Counted from the first letter of the stretch, positions 23,476 through 35,077 are shown. The stretch: DNA of 64,000 nt from Chytriomyces cf. hyalinus JEL632 (GCA_025435555.1 JAIWWG010000068.1:124001-188000); one strand, 5' to 3'. Notes: generated from the letters alone by a model not told the origin. A program made the numbers and translations.

Positions 23476-25537
23476 CTATCTCACATACTTGAGAACAAAT
23501 TCACCGAGCAACGCGTTTGCCCATGCAAAATGGTGCCTTGTAAAATCTTCAACGTCATCCTTCCAAAAGGACTCATGCATGAACCCCGTGCTAGTTGCGC
23601 TCGACAAAAGCATGTCCAAGCAAACTTTCTGTTCCGCCTTGGAAGTGGAAGTGAGGCCCTGTTTGTTTTTTGGTGACGTGAGTTGGCCTTGATTTCAGTG
23701 CTCGCAAAAAAAGTAACGATGCTGCACCCTCATAATGATACTCATTGGCCAGATCATTCCAAGCCCACAATGCGGCCCACCAACGCCATTTCCCGCACTT
23801 CCAGCGAAAAAGTACGGATTCGCGTCACTCAGTATAAACTTGCGCGTGCGCAGATACAACGAGTCGTCAGAGTCAATAAAACCCAAGTACGGAAGTGACA
23901 ACAGACTGGGCACGTTTGCATCGTCCATCAGATAATGCGATCCGTATCCGTCCACTTCGTAGGCAAATATTTCTCCATATTTCGGATGCTGAATGATTCC
24001 GTACTCATTGATTGCCGCACGCACCTGGAGGATTCCGCGTGAATTTCATGGGTATTTTTGAAATTTGAACGTATTCGTGGGGGGGCGAGATGGCACCTCT
24101 TTTGCAAGATCTTCAGCTAACTCTGCAACCTTTAAATGGCAATCCACCTTGCGCAAGTTCTTGGCCAAGCGCTCCAATTCCACCGTGGCCATTGCATTAG
24201 ACGCAATATTGAACGGCAGCGTGGCGGCATCGTCACTGGGCTAAAACAGAGAATCAAATTTTAAATTCAAGCGCAAATCAAAACGACTGCATGGAAAGAA
24301 AACAAAAAAAAAGAAAAACTTTACTCGAAACTGCGATTTAATGAGACCCACGCGTTTCGCAGGCACACCGATTCCTCCCAACAGCAAAGTTTCTGTTGCC
24401 GTATCTGTCATTCTTTGAAACTTGTATGCGGGTTTCCCGAGTTCTTCGAGAGTGCCAGTTTGTTGAATGCGCATTGTATCAATGACTGTTTGCACGGCTT
24501 TGATCCATGTCGGGTCTTCAATGTACCGCAATGCATGGTGTTTTGTTGATGGAGACAAGCTTTCAAAGACGCGGTTGGAGATTTTCAAAAAGGCACATAG
24601 AGAGTCAAGCTCGTATTTTGCTTCGTGAGTGGGGATTTCGGCGTTGGTTGGGATTTGGGGATGAACCTAATGATACTATTTTAACCTTGTCGAAACTTCG
24701 ATATCTTTCATCGTTGCGAACCTTGTCACTCGGCCAACCAGGTGCATCTGAAGAATTGTACAGGAACGCGTTTGCATATGGAAAGATATTGATGCTTTTG
24801 GCTTGACGGAGAATGACGCCAAGAAACAGTTGAATCATCTTCTCTTGGCCTGGCTCGGTTTTCGAAAGCAAATGAAGGTAAGGTGCTACCTAGTGTAGGC
24901 GAGGGCTGCTTAGAAAGGAGAAACTCGATGAGTGGATGTGTATCCTCAGCAAACCTGGTTCGTAGAGTCTCTCAGCCACATTGCAGCAATATCGCCCGTA
25001 ATAACAAAAGCGTCCAAATTGTCCCAGTTGTCTGAAAAGTGCAAGACGGTTGTATCAAGCGTGTTTGGCCAACAGTTTGTGAAAAGAGTTGCGAGCGACG
25101 CGTTGAACGAGTCTCCGCTTTTGCGCAACAGAGTGGACACGCGTTCGATTTCGTTTTCTGCCGACGTTGAATTGAACCGGCGAAGATTTGGACCGATGCG
25201 CACGAGCGGGATTGTATCGAGACCTGTGCTGTGAGTTGGTGAGAAGGTCGGTGAGTTTAGTCCGGAATGGCAGTGTGAGATTCTCTCACCCGTGACTGTG
25301 GCTGTGAGTTTCATTGTGTTTATGTCTTTCGTATTCGGGTTTGGGTTGGTGTGGCTGGAAGGAAAGAGCCGGAATAACCGGAAGTGCCATCCGAGGGCAA
25401 CCGCATGCGGCGCCGTCTTCCATCCACGGCTTGAGACCCGTCCAGCCAGATCCCAACGACAATCCAAGAAGCAGGCCTGCTGCGAATGTTGAAAAGTGTA
25501 TGCGTCGAGCAGTTGTGTCTGCTTGGCCGCATTTCAT
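23476..25537 (-). CDS. GH125 exo-alpha-1,6-mannosidase
   Basis: Metal-independent glycoside hydrolase family 125 (DUF1237) alpha-1,6-mannosidase, predicted 551 aa. Exons complement(23476..23658, 23728..24024, 24097..24240, 24325..24666, 24722..24889, 24955..25228, 25290..25537), all closing in frame. An N-terminal hydrophobic segment (FAAGLLLGLSLGSGW) makes a signal anchor, so the enzyme is secreted or Golgi-resident. Conserved blocks: TGDIAAMWLRDSTNQV, YANAFLYN, AKYELDSLCAFL, LPFNIASNAMATVEL, YEVDGYGSHYLMDDANVPSLLSLPYLG, AGNGVGGPHCGLGMIWPMSIIMR and TSTGFMHESF. The likely role is trimming of fungal N- or O-glycan mannose, which fits the MNN1-type transferase elsewhere in the window. Confidence 0.94.
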
Positions 25538-25701
25538 TTTTTCGACGATATTTATCGGATTATTTTGGCGTGTTCATCTCAGCTTCTCCTTTTATTCGCA
25601 TTTCGCCCACTTTCTAAATATCCCAACTCCTCCAGCTTAGCTTGCTATTTTCAATGTTGTGACTGTGACGGATGGTAGATGAGATCAATGGCTTTGATTG
25701 T

Positions 25702-26076
25702 TCACGCGACTTCTTTGGATGCAGACACAGCAGTTGCAGCAGCACCGGATTCGTCAGCCTCGTTTGTTCCGCTTTGCAAGGATCTATAGGGAACCCCAAG
25801 AATGGGAGAGCGTTAAGTATCGGGAGATGTCCAGCACTGGAGTGGGCGTGGGGCTGTCATTTACCTCTGTCGCCGCTTGTCGGCCACCTTCTTATCGATC
25901 GCAGCCATTCGTTGGTTAAACTCGACTTCAACTGAATCCTCCACGGCCGGCTCCATGACAAAGTGGCCTCCGTTCTTGTGACGGCGCCAAAGAGCGACCG
26001 AGATGCCGCCTAAGCTCACGAGAACGATTGCGGCGGCAAAACCAATGTAGACTCCTGCGGTTGCGTTGTCGGGCAT
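25702..26076 (-). CDS. Small single-pass membrane protein
   Basis: Two-exon model complement(25702..25783, 25865..26076) for a 97-aa protein. It starts MPDNATAG, followed at once by a hydrophobic helix (VYIGFAAAIVLVSLGGISVALW) and a basic stop-transfer (RRHKNGG), then a charged helical stretch (EFNQRMAAIDKKVADKRRQR) and a Ser/Ala-rich tail. There is no signal peptide, so a type III topology (N-terminus out) is likely. I do not recognise a family. The downstream exon is supported only by a closing GT-AG intron and an acceptable reading frame. Confidence 0.55.
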
Positions 26077-26328
26077 GTCTTGTTCTAAGCGTTGTTGTTG
26101 TTTTCTAGCGTGTTTGACAGCGAGCTCTTAAGTACGTTTGCTGGCGGCGATCGGGCTTTCCCCGCTGCCGCTTTGGCCAATACAAATAATTTCCCATTTT
26201 CCAAGCGGCAAACACAGCGGCCAGTGCGGCAGCTTTCGCCGTAAAAGATGTCTCATTTCAAATATTTATGAGACGCCGTAAAGTCCAAGCTAAAATGCAC
26301 CAATACACCAAATGCAGACAAAGCAGTG

Positions 26329-27610
26329 TCACACTGCCACGATATCCTCCTTTGCTCCTTCCCGACGTCGGCTGTTGCTTGTAATTCCCAGTCCAGATAA
26401 ATGCACAGCCTCGTTAACTGTCGCTCCTTGCTCCTCCAGATCTTCACTACGTCGCTTCATACCCGCTCCTCCGTATCCAGGAGACATCACATCCGAATTG
26501 AAATCCACAACTCTCAGCGTAAACGCAAGCAAAATCGTCGCCGCAAGAAGCGACCAAGGTCCCCACAGATACGCCATGATGGGGAAACTAAAGTAATACC
26601 CACGCATACCAAATGTGTAGTACATGCTGCCACGATTCAACAACCGCGCAACAAAATCCACATTGGCCACAAGCGCACAAGCTGCCAATTGTCGCGCACG
26701 TTTACGTAGTGCGCGTGCAGCAGGATCGGCCCTTTTTGCACGCGATGAGATTACGGGTGATGAGTTGGGATGCAGTGTTGACGATAGTCGGGGTTGCTGT
26801 TGCATAGGGCCTTGTCTGCTGCGGGAGTCTTCTACTTCGTGGTCGTGCGATTCGTCCAATTCATCGTCAGAGGCTTGTGGGTTCAAATGCATATTTACTT
26901 CGATTTCTTCTGCAGACTCGTTGATGTTGATGACCATACCGACGTGGTTGTAGAAGCGCATGGATTGGGCAAAGCAAAAGAAGGCAGAGCAAAAGACCAC
27001 CAAAAGACCCATTATCTGTTGAGATCATAAAGACAGGGACATGATATTAAAATTTGGCTGGCAAGCAATGCCAAACAAGAAAATCGATCGCACACCTTTG
27101 CCCCAAACAACTGATCCAAAAAGAATCCAAATTCTCCTCCGAGGGGGTTCTTGCTGCGATCGACAGCCTCCGGCCGTGATATCACTGTTGCCAAGAATGC
27201 AATGATCCCAAGTATAATGACCACGCATGTTGACGCCAGGATGGAGGATACCATGATAAGGTTTCGCAACGATTGGACTAGTTCGTTTGCATAAATGCGA
27301 AGGTGTGTCCAGTCAGTGCATTTTCGGCGAACTGATAAGAATTTCGTGTTCAAGCAAAACCTGCCAGAATGTCTTTCTTGCCCCGTATCATGGCAGCAAC
27401 CCAGGCCCGCCTGTTGGGAGCGGTCATAGATGAGCAATCGGATGGGATTCAGTTGGAAAAGGGATGAGAGAACCTTCCAAGGGAGTTGACACCGTATACA
27501 GTCTTCTCTGGGTTCCTTCGCACGACGGATGCCAGCCATAGATGGTACGACACGATGAGCAGCACGCAGCCGGAGAAGACGGAGGCGTTGATGACGGTGT
27601 AGGAGGACAT
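26329..27610 (-). CDS. DUF599 membrane protein, copy 2
   Basis: Second DUF599 gene, complement(26329..27015, 27096..27277, 27361..27410, 27474..27610); 351 aa, with exons of exactly the same lengths (137, 50, 182, 687 nt) as copy 1. It shares MRFYNHVGMVININ, NVDFVARLLNRGSMYYTFGM and RGYYFSFPIMAYLWGPW with copy 1; the hydrophilic loop and the extreme C-terminus (EGAKEDIVAV) diverge most. It faces copy 1, with three unrelated genes between them. Function is unknown for the family. Confidence 0.88.
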
Positions 27611-27978
27611 GCTGGTAGTTGAGGATGTCAGATCAGCTTGTTCTAATTTTATTGTTTTTTCTTACCGATCTGAGTGTGGGGTAAAACAGCAAAGACAGCC
27701 CGATGGGAACCCGGCTAGTCCCCACATAAGCACGTCTGCTGTCCTTTGACGATTGAGCAGACACCTCTTCCCAGTTTCGTGCCTCACCCAATGCTGCGAT
27801 GCTGCTGAGTCTCACTTGTTTGCACGTCCATGTCCATATCCGATTTTTCTTCCTTCGACAAGAGATTTACATTGCCGTGAACGTCCTCTCTTTATTCCTT
27901 CTCCAGACACCGCCGCCTCACACTCTGCTCGCTACAGCAGCTACCGCAAATTACAGAAACAAAAAGCACGCGTCAAAT
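27611..27978. promoter_or_regulatory. Divergent intergenic region DUF599-2 / calaxin
   Basis: 368 nt between two divergent start codons, holding both promoters. Nothing specific was recognised; pyrimidine-rich stretches lie at about 27845-27905 upstream of the calaxin start. Confidence 0.4.
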
Positions 27979-29062
27979 ATGTCCACCCGCATGTCTGTTG
28001 ATGACCTACTGAAGACCACCAACTGTGAGAACGAAAGGCGGCAGACTCACGCTGTAACAAACTTCCAACCATCCCTTCCTTTCCCTTTTTTTCTGATAAC
28101 ACAGTCAACCGCGGCGAAATCGAAACCCTGACCCGGCATTTCACCGAACTCGCGTCGCTGATGGACAAAATTGATCGGTCACGGTTCAGGGACCTTCTTG
28201 CGGACACGTTCGGCGTGGATGACTCTCTCTTAATGGATCGAGGTTAGGGGCTTGGTTTTGTCGCTCGTAAGGTTATCCATTTGTACTCATGGAGATGGGG
28301 CTGTTGCAGTGTTTCGCTGCTTTGACACGGACGCGGACAACTACATTTCCTACGACGAGTTTATGAAGGGCATGTCTGTGTTCTTGAAGGGGCGACGAGA
28401 GGAGCGCATGAAATGTGAGGGGGTCTTGTTCAACTCAGTTTCACAGCCAAAGAAACGACACGATATTAAATCAAACAAAAACTGCTGTTTTTCCAGTCTG
28501 CTTCCGCGTGTATGATCTCAACGGAGACCGTTACATTTCCAAGGAAGAAATGTTCCAAATGCTCAAAAACTGTCTCGTGAAGGGCGCCGAGGAAGATGAG
28601 GACGGCGTCAAAGACCTTGTCGATCTTGTTCTCAAAAAGCTCGACGAAGACAGGGACGGCCGTGTCAGCGAAGCAGACTGGAACGGTGCGCTGGATAAGG
28701 AGAGTCTACTGATGGAGGCGTTTGGCCAGTGTATGCCTACATCCAAGGTAATTGGGGGGTGCTGTTTTCATTGCATTTTGCAGAGGCGAATACTTATTTT
28801 TTGGTTGTTACTGGTACAGGTGTGCCAGGTCTTTATCAACCCGGAGGAGAATGAAGCGCCAAAGAGTAGAACACCAGGAATTCATTCTGCGCACCGACTT
28901 GAGCTTCCAGCAAAACCCATCAGCCACACAGGAATTCACCCGCCCTCAAAACATGTCCACCCCCACGCGCCGCAAGGAAACCGCCGCGTGGTAGTAGCTC
29001 CAGCCGCAGGCGCACCCATCGTCAGCTCGAAAGCACCGCCAAAGAAGACGGCTGCTGCCTGA
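27979..29062 (+). CDS. EFCAB1: Calaxin/EFCAB1-like EF-hand protein
   Basis: EF-hand calcium sensor; in animals calaxin docks and regulates flagellar outer dynein arms. Exons 27979..28024, 28105..28242, 28310..28414, 28497..28747, 28820..29062; 260 aa. Alignment to calaxin is collinear: [17 protein letters not shown], the EF loop [32 protein letters not shown] with loop [23 protein letters not shown], the loop [12 protein letters not shown], and [13 protein letters not shown]. Three EF loops keep the acidic ligands. A His/Pro/Ala-rich C-terminal extension of about 60 residues is not in the animal protein. Its presence points to a flagellated (zoosporic) organism; a calcineurin-B or NCS-type protein is the alternative, but the MDRVFRCFD and LLMEAFG matches favour calaxin. 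Confidence 0.85.
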
Positions 29063-29261
29063 AAAGAGATGTGTGTCAGTGAAACCTTGGACTTTTGCGC
29101 GGCTGCCTGTTGTTGATAAAGCTGGAGTCGCGTTTGTTTCCTCTGTGGACTGTTTCAATTGTTTTTGGTGTCTTTGGTTCCCTTCAGGTCACATCAGTAA
29201 AGTCAAGTAACAAATAAAGGCGGCAGTAAATCCTGAAAATAATCTTGAATAATCTGAAATA

Positions 29262-31864
29262 ATGGTGGCAATCGCGGACGACGGTGAGCTTCGTCGCAAA
29301 TGATGCCGCACAATACGTCTCACTCGGGCCTTCCATCGTCCAGAGTCGGTCGAGTTCACGACAGAGAAGGAGGTCATTTTCTCCGCTATTCGAGGCCTCA
29401 GCAGCGCCATTCTCACCTTCGAAACGAAAACGGGAGCCATCCGATGTGGACGTTGAGTAGCTGTTGTTTTGGTTTTTCCGTTTCTTTTTGCTGCCGTTTT
29501 GAAGGTCCCTTTTGTGTGTTGGACTGACATGTTTCAATCCAGACTTTCACGATGCATTTTCGCCGTCATCCAATCGCGTGCTAGAAGAACAGAAAAGCTA
29601 TGGAATCGTCGGTAAGCGTTACTTTGCTCCGTTTCTCCAGATCCCGCCGTGGACCTCTGCCCCACCCGCACACCATTTTTTTTTTCACTCTTTCTCGCCT
29701 AACCGATGTTTCTCTGGTTCATTTCCTTTTCCACTTTGCTCATTTTCGACAGGTGTGCTTGACTTTTCCTTCAAAAAGTACGTCATTTCCATCTCGCAAC
29801 GCGAAATTGCTGCCCTCGTGAAGGGAAAAACAATCTGGCGCATCAAAGACGTCCGACCAACTCTCTAGTTGAGTGTATACAGTTCTTAAATCCTCGACTG
29901 AGGACGCACGCAATTGATCTGGCATGCTGGGGCATATGTTTTTGTGTTTTCCACAGCTTCCGCAAAACAAACCACATTCAAACTCTGGACGAAGAAGACC
30001 ACGAACGAACGATCCTCAAACACATTAAAACCATGCTTACTTCGGGCTCATTCTATTTTTCTGTCGCAATGGATGTCACTAGTTCAAGGCAGTCGGTTGC
30101 AGAAATGGATTTGAATGCGGCGGCGGCTTCATCGCGCAATGTCGAATTCAGACATATCAGCAGAAGCAGCGCTGCTGAGAAAGTTGAAGCGAATTTGAAG
30201 AAAGATTTCGATATGTTGGACGAACGCTTCGTTTTTAACAGGTGTTTTTTTAAAATTCATCAAGTGGAAGCATCCATGTTCGATAACATGACCGATTTTT
30301 CTATGTGTGCAGGCTTCTTCTCAGCTCTTTATATACCCTCGAGTTCTTTCCCTTCATTGTTCCGCTGATTTTCGGACACATCAGTTCCACCGACTTTCTC
30401 CTCAACAACCTCACATACACGTACGCAATTCTATCCCGATGCTCCAACAAACGCGCAGGAACCCGCTACTTTCGCGGCCTAGACACATACGGCTCCAGCG
30501 CAATCGAAGTCGAAACCGAATCCCTCCTCCTCACACAAAACCGGTGCCTCTCGTTCCGCCAAGTCCGTGGCAGCACGCCCATCATTTGGCGAAGTAGTCC
30601 ACCCGATGAGTTGGGAGAGGTGCTCAAGATTGAAGTTGCGCGAGATCCAGGCGGATTGCGGACCAGCGAGAATGCCTTGTATCTGCATTTGACGAATTTG
30701 ATTGAACGGTATGGTGCACCCGTGACGTTGGTGAGCTTGTTGAAGAGTAATATTGGCGCAAATCGTGTCAATAGGCGGAAAGGGAAACGAGTTTTGCATG
30801 TGCTGGATCCGAGTGGAGTTGCCAATGGTGCTGAAGAACAGTATGCGAGGCTTGCAGAGGCATTTGAGAGTGCTTTCAACAAAAAAGTGGTAGAGTTGGG
30901 GGAGCATCAGGTGGGACTGGTGGGATTTGATGAGGCCGGTTTGGTGCGCGATCCAGTCAATGAGATGCCCAACTTGATGAATCTATTGTTCCCTGCTTTG
31001 AAAAAGCAAGGCTTTTTGAGTACCCGCGTCGTGGAATGGAACGAAGTTCAATTGAGAGCGGGAAGGAACGTTGCGGAAGGCCACAGCGTCATTGAATCCA
31101 AACAAACCGGTGTGTTTCGCGTGAATGGGATAGACTGCGTGGACATGACGAATGTGGTGCAATATCACGTTGCAATGGAAGTGCTCAAAAATATGCTCGC
31201 ATCGATTGGAGTTACCGACACGCTGCCACCAGGCGAAGCTGAGAAGGTGAAGCGCATGTGGGTGGAGAACGGGCGGGCGCTTGCCTACGTGTCGACGGGT
31301 GTTTCGCGCGTGCTGTATGAGGAGCAAATCAGCAGGAGCTGGTTTGTGTTCTTGTTTGGTCGCACGGCGTGGTACTGTATCGTGAGGCTCGGCAGACTGT
31401 ATATGGGAACGTTTCGCGACAGTCGACGACAAGAAGAGTTTGAATGCATGCTTGGCAGCACGCAACACACGATCGAAGACGCGATTCACTTGCGGAAGAG
31501 TTTATATTCTCTCGCAACGAAGCAGCAGTTTGGGGTTGCGCTGTTTCTGATGATGCGGCAGTATTTTACTCCCACGCATGTGAACAGTGCGTTGAATCTT
31601 GTGCTTGCAGCGTTGTGGCTTGTTGGGCAGGTGGTTGTGCGATATTTTGTTGGGAATAAGGCTTGGTCTGCGAGCGTGTTGCCGCGTGTGGGGAGTAAGC
31701 TGGACACGTCGGCGATCCCGGAACGAACTGACGAAACACCGCGTGGCCTTGACCATGAAATCAGTAAACGGGCACGGCAGGAGACGAAGGAGATGCTGAA
31801 TCGGAGTGGTAGATTAGGTGCTCCAAAGATTGGAAGCACAAGTCGAAAGCTGTCGTTTTCATGA
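29262..31864 (+). CDS. SAC1-like phosphoinositide phosphatase domain protein, catalytic motif lost
   Basis: Predicted 716-aa SAC-domain membrane protein. Exons 29262..29283, 29344..29451, 29543..29611, 29753..29867, 29957..30241, 30313..31864. It follows Sac1 throughout: YGIVGVLDFSFKKYVISI, LTSGSFYFSVAMDVT, DERFVFN, GTRYFRGLDTYGSSAIEVETE, SFRQVRGSTPIIW, and two C-terminal hydrophobic segments near 31590-31650. The catalytic P-loop, normally RxNCxDCLDRTN, reads RVNGIDCVDMTN (about 31120-31155): the nucleophilic Cys is Gly and the catalytic Arg is Met. It should therefore be a phosphatase-dead, lipid-sensing or scaffolding paralogue, unless the reference sequence is wrong here. The N-terminal 60 residues come from three small exons and are less certain. 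Confidence 0.85.
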
Positions 31865-31932
31865 CGAAAGTAAAGGTCGATCTGAGTAAAATAAAATATT
31901 TACGCTTCAATTTGAAAATCAGAAACAAGCAG

Positions 31933-32335
31933 CATGAGTCAAGACGTGGCAGCGGCACTTGCACGAGCACCGACCTGCTTCACGGGATGTCTCAACGGGA
32001 ACGGACAAGAAACGCAGCCTCGAGTGGATGCAGGGACCTTGACAGCTGTCTGCAACACACAAGCCGCACTCATCGGTGCCGTGCCAAGCAACGTGAACGC
32101 CGTCTCCGCTTTCTCGAACTGTGTTGCCAATGCATGCACTCCATCAGCCCTCGATTCTATTCCGGCGTGGCAGGCAGCAAACAGACCATTGCTGGTAACC
32201 TACTGTCTGGCTTCAGCTTCGCCACTTTCGTCCAGTAGGGCTTCTGGAACAGGTACCGTCAGTGCAGCAGGCACTGCCACAACCACTCGAGCTTTCGTAT
32301 CTACTTTAGCCACTCTGGCTCCAGCCATACCAGAC
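31933..32335 (+). repeat. 403-bp direct duplication, copy 1
   Basis: Identical, base for base as far as I can read, to 36174..36576 on the same strand. It starts at the start codon of the host gene and ends inside the Thr/Ala-rich linker before the membrane helix. Flanking sequences are unrelated on both sides. No target-site duplication or terminal repeats were seen. Confidence 0.95.
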
Positions 32336-32961
32336 GGCGGATCCACCTCGGACCCGCTGGTGCCTATTATCGCAGGCGTTGGTGGTGGTCTTGCCGGGCT
32401 AGCCATCCTGACAATCGGCGTCTACTGCTTGTGGCATAGAAAGAGGTGCGTCATGACATGAATCATCGTAGCCAGCTAACGCAGCGATTGTCGTTGCCCC
32501 ACAGAGAACTTGCTCGCTTGAAAGCGCTGGCAAAGAGACTGAGTCGCACTTCCCGAACACAAAGCCAAGCAAGAGAAACCTTGGAAGCTGTTGGATTCTT
32601 ACCAGCAGATATTGAGGCAACGGTTCCCAATATTGTGATCACGGAAGAGTATGGTCTGGACTCCACATCGATTGCCATGAGTGGAAGGGCTACTGACGGT
32701 GAGAGTCGCTCAAGCGTTTCAGTTGTGGGCGATGGATGGGACCAGGCTCGACGGTACAGCGTGAATTCGACCGGCACTGAGGAACCTGATGCTGCCGTTC
32801 GAAACAAGCGATTCAGTGAATACTCTGCGTCCCCCCTGGCGCCAGTCAATAACCCCGATACAAGCGTGGAAGACATGACGAATACAGCGGAAGCCAGAGC
32901 GAGTTCAAGCGGCGGTAACAAGCACAGCGACAGCAGCGCACGCGGGAGCAGCTCCAAGTAG
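31934..32961 (+). CDS. Cys-rich (CFEM-like) single-pass membrane protein
   Basis: Predicted 322-aa membrane protein; exons 31934..32445 and 32505..32961. The N-terminal domain has six cysteines spaced like a small CFEM-type module (CFTGC, VC, NCVANAC, YC) within about 85 residues. A Ser/Thr/Ala-rich stalk follows, then one helix (VPIIAGVGGGLAGLAILTIGVYCLW), a basic stop-transfer (HRKR) and a disordered Ser-rich cytoplasmic tail. No cleavable signal peptide is visible at the chosen Met, so either a type III topology or an unseen upstream exon is needed. The Cys domain is duplicated at 36175. Function unknown; likely a surface protein. Confidence 0.7.
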
Positions 32962-33147
32962 GTTGGTTCGCATGCTCTGGACGGCGCTGCCTCTCAACTC
33001 TCAGCGTATCCCCATCACACTCTTGACGATTTTACATGGACTTTTTCTTTTGCTTGTTGTGAGGTGTGTTCGGTGAACATCACCTTGTTCAGAATTTTTA
33101 AAGTGCCCAAAAAAAGAAACAAGTTTTGAAACACGTTCGTTCATTCG

Positions 33148-34903
33148 ATGAGCGCAATGGATCCAGCGATGCTCCGGCAAGTGCTCCAGCAGATGGCGAG
33201 CCAGGCGCCCTCGTGTGCTGCGCGCTGCTTGAACGGCCAGACAGCAGCGACGGGCGAGGCCGGGGCTGTCGAGCTGGCCCCGTCCTCCATCAACATCGAC
33301 ACGGCTTGCGATCTCGTTGAACGCGGCTCTGTTCTGTCACCCAGCCTTGTATTTTGTCTGACACACAACTTTTGTCTGCCGTACTCTACGATCGAAGACC
33401 TACTGGGCTCCATGTTCCTGGATTACGCATCTTATTTCCCCAGATATTGCCACGATACCAAGGGGTCTTCTTTTGTTATTGCTGATTCGTGGACACATTT
33501 GAGTACTGTGCGCCCATCTGCGTTTAATTTGCCTCCTGGGTTCACTCCCAACTCCGTGCTCGCTACCTCTGTCAGTGCTTCATCTGGTTTCGCGTCAGTG
33601 CTGTTAGGATCAACTGTGGCTCCCACATCCACCAGATCTTCCTCATTCTCAGCAATTGCAACAATATCAACACGTGCAGACGCCAAATCAACCACAACAT
33701 CACCACCCCAAGTTGGGTCTCTCCAAGACAACACTGCATCATCAAACGAAAACTCAGGCACGCCTGTTGGCGGAATTCTCGGCGGTGTATTTGGTGGCCT
33801 TGCCTTTTTGGCAGCCCTTGTCGCAATCCTGTTTTGGCTTCGAACGAAACACAAGAAAGAGTCGCACAAAGATGCGGGTGCCGCGGTTGCGTTGCCTCAC
33901 TTTGATGATCAACCTTCATTCCTTGTTTCTCAGAATGCAGCAAACGGAAGCGGTTTAGATGCTCGAACTGCAGGTACGGATGCAGGGGGAGCAGTGGTCA
34001 AGGAAGGTGGTTCCAGCAGCGATTTCAACATGCGTGGAGTACCACGAGCAAACCATGTCTTTACGGACTGTATCCAAGCAGATGATGTGATCTTGTCAGT
34101 GGATGCGATTGGGTCAAGCTCCAACTCGATTTATGGGGGAACGAGTGCTGGAAGCGGCGCGCATTCAGCTATACCGCTTATTTCTCCGATTATCCTTTCA
34201 AGCGTGGTGGATACGACGCGAGACAGTGAAGACGAGAGGGAATCAGAGTTGTACGTTTTTGTTTTCTGTCTCGTTCAAGGAACTCTCGTTTTTCTCAACG
34301 TGTTTTTTTTTTTGTTGTAGAAATGTCGTTGAGACTGCGACAGCAACCGCGACCATGCAAGACGCGGACAGTATACCGGCAAGTGACATCCAAGTTGAAA
34401 CGATCACTGCAGAAGAGGAGGAGGAGGTTTCGATTTCCCCCGTGCGAGAAAACGATGATAACGAGCACCGCAACAACAGCTTGACTGGGATGGCGTTGGC
34501 GCTTTCAAGCTCAGAAAACCTGCTATCGGCAAGAGAATCTCTCAAAAAGTTGTCGCAAACTGAGCTTTCTGGAAGCGAGCCGGATCATTTGCAAAAAACA
34601 AGCGACACAACCCAGTGGACAACCGATGAAGTCGAAACTTGGCTGAAGAAATACCATGCTACTCCTGTGGAAGTAGAGCTGTTTGGGGACGTCAGCGGAT
34701 GGAATGCCGAGCAGGTTGCGCATTGGAGCGGCAACGTGACAAAGGCAGAACACGTCGCAAAGTCTATGTTGGTTAATGGCGTGACTGGTGCTGAGTTGCC
34801 GCGGCTAACGCGGGGAGACTTGATGGGACGTTTTGGATTAACAGCGGGGGAGGCTAACAAGGTTGAGTTTGGCCTGTTTGCACTGCAGCGTGGGTCGATG
34901 TGA
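33148..34903 (+). CDS. Cys-rich ectodomain, transmembrane, SAM-domain receptor-like protein
   Basis: Predicted 561 aa; exons 33148..34250 and 34321..34903. The N-terminal domain (CAARC, AC, FCLTHNFC, YC) resembles that of the preceding gene. A Thr/Ser-rich stalk is followed by a Gly-rich helix (VGGILGGVFGGLAFLAALVAILFWL) and a basic stop-transfer. The tail is long and acidic, and its last ~90 residues form a SAM domain: WTTDEVETWLKKY, GWNAEQVAHWSG, VNGVTGAELPRLTRGDLMGRFG. The SAM match (W..EQVA.W, then G..L..L...DL...FG) is the same as in the LRR receptors at 47.7-58.4 kb. No PPxY motif at the C-terminus, unlike its neighbours. No obvious signal peptide. Confidence 0.75.
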
Positions 34904-35077
34904 AATGCGTGTTTGTTGCGTGCGCTGTGTATGGGTTCACTGTATTGTTATTTGTTTGAGTTCCCAGCGACCTCTTTTGAGTCAGTTCATTACGAGCGAA
35001 GTTTCCCAGCTTATTTGCTGACACTGATTATGCGATTCTGCTCGTTCATTTATCAAAATTGCCTCTTCGAAGGAAAG

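Noticed and set aside
27979-29062. Calcineurin B annotation
   Set aside because: EF-hand spacing and the MDRVFRCFD and LLMEAFG blocks match calaxin/EFCAB1 better than calcineurin B.
34913-35077. N-terminal extension of the PY protein with hydrophobic residues
   Set aside because: The extension begins 10 nt after the previous stop codon, leaving no room for a promoter, and the later Met (35078) fits a normal spacing.
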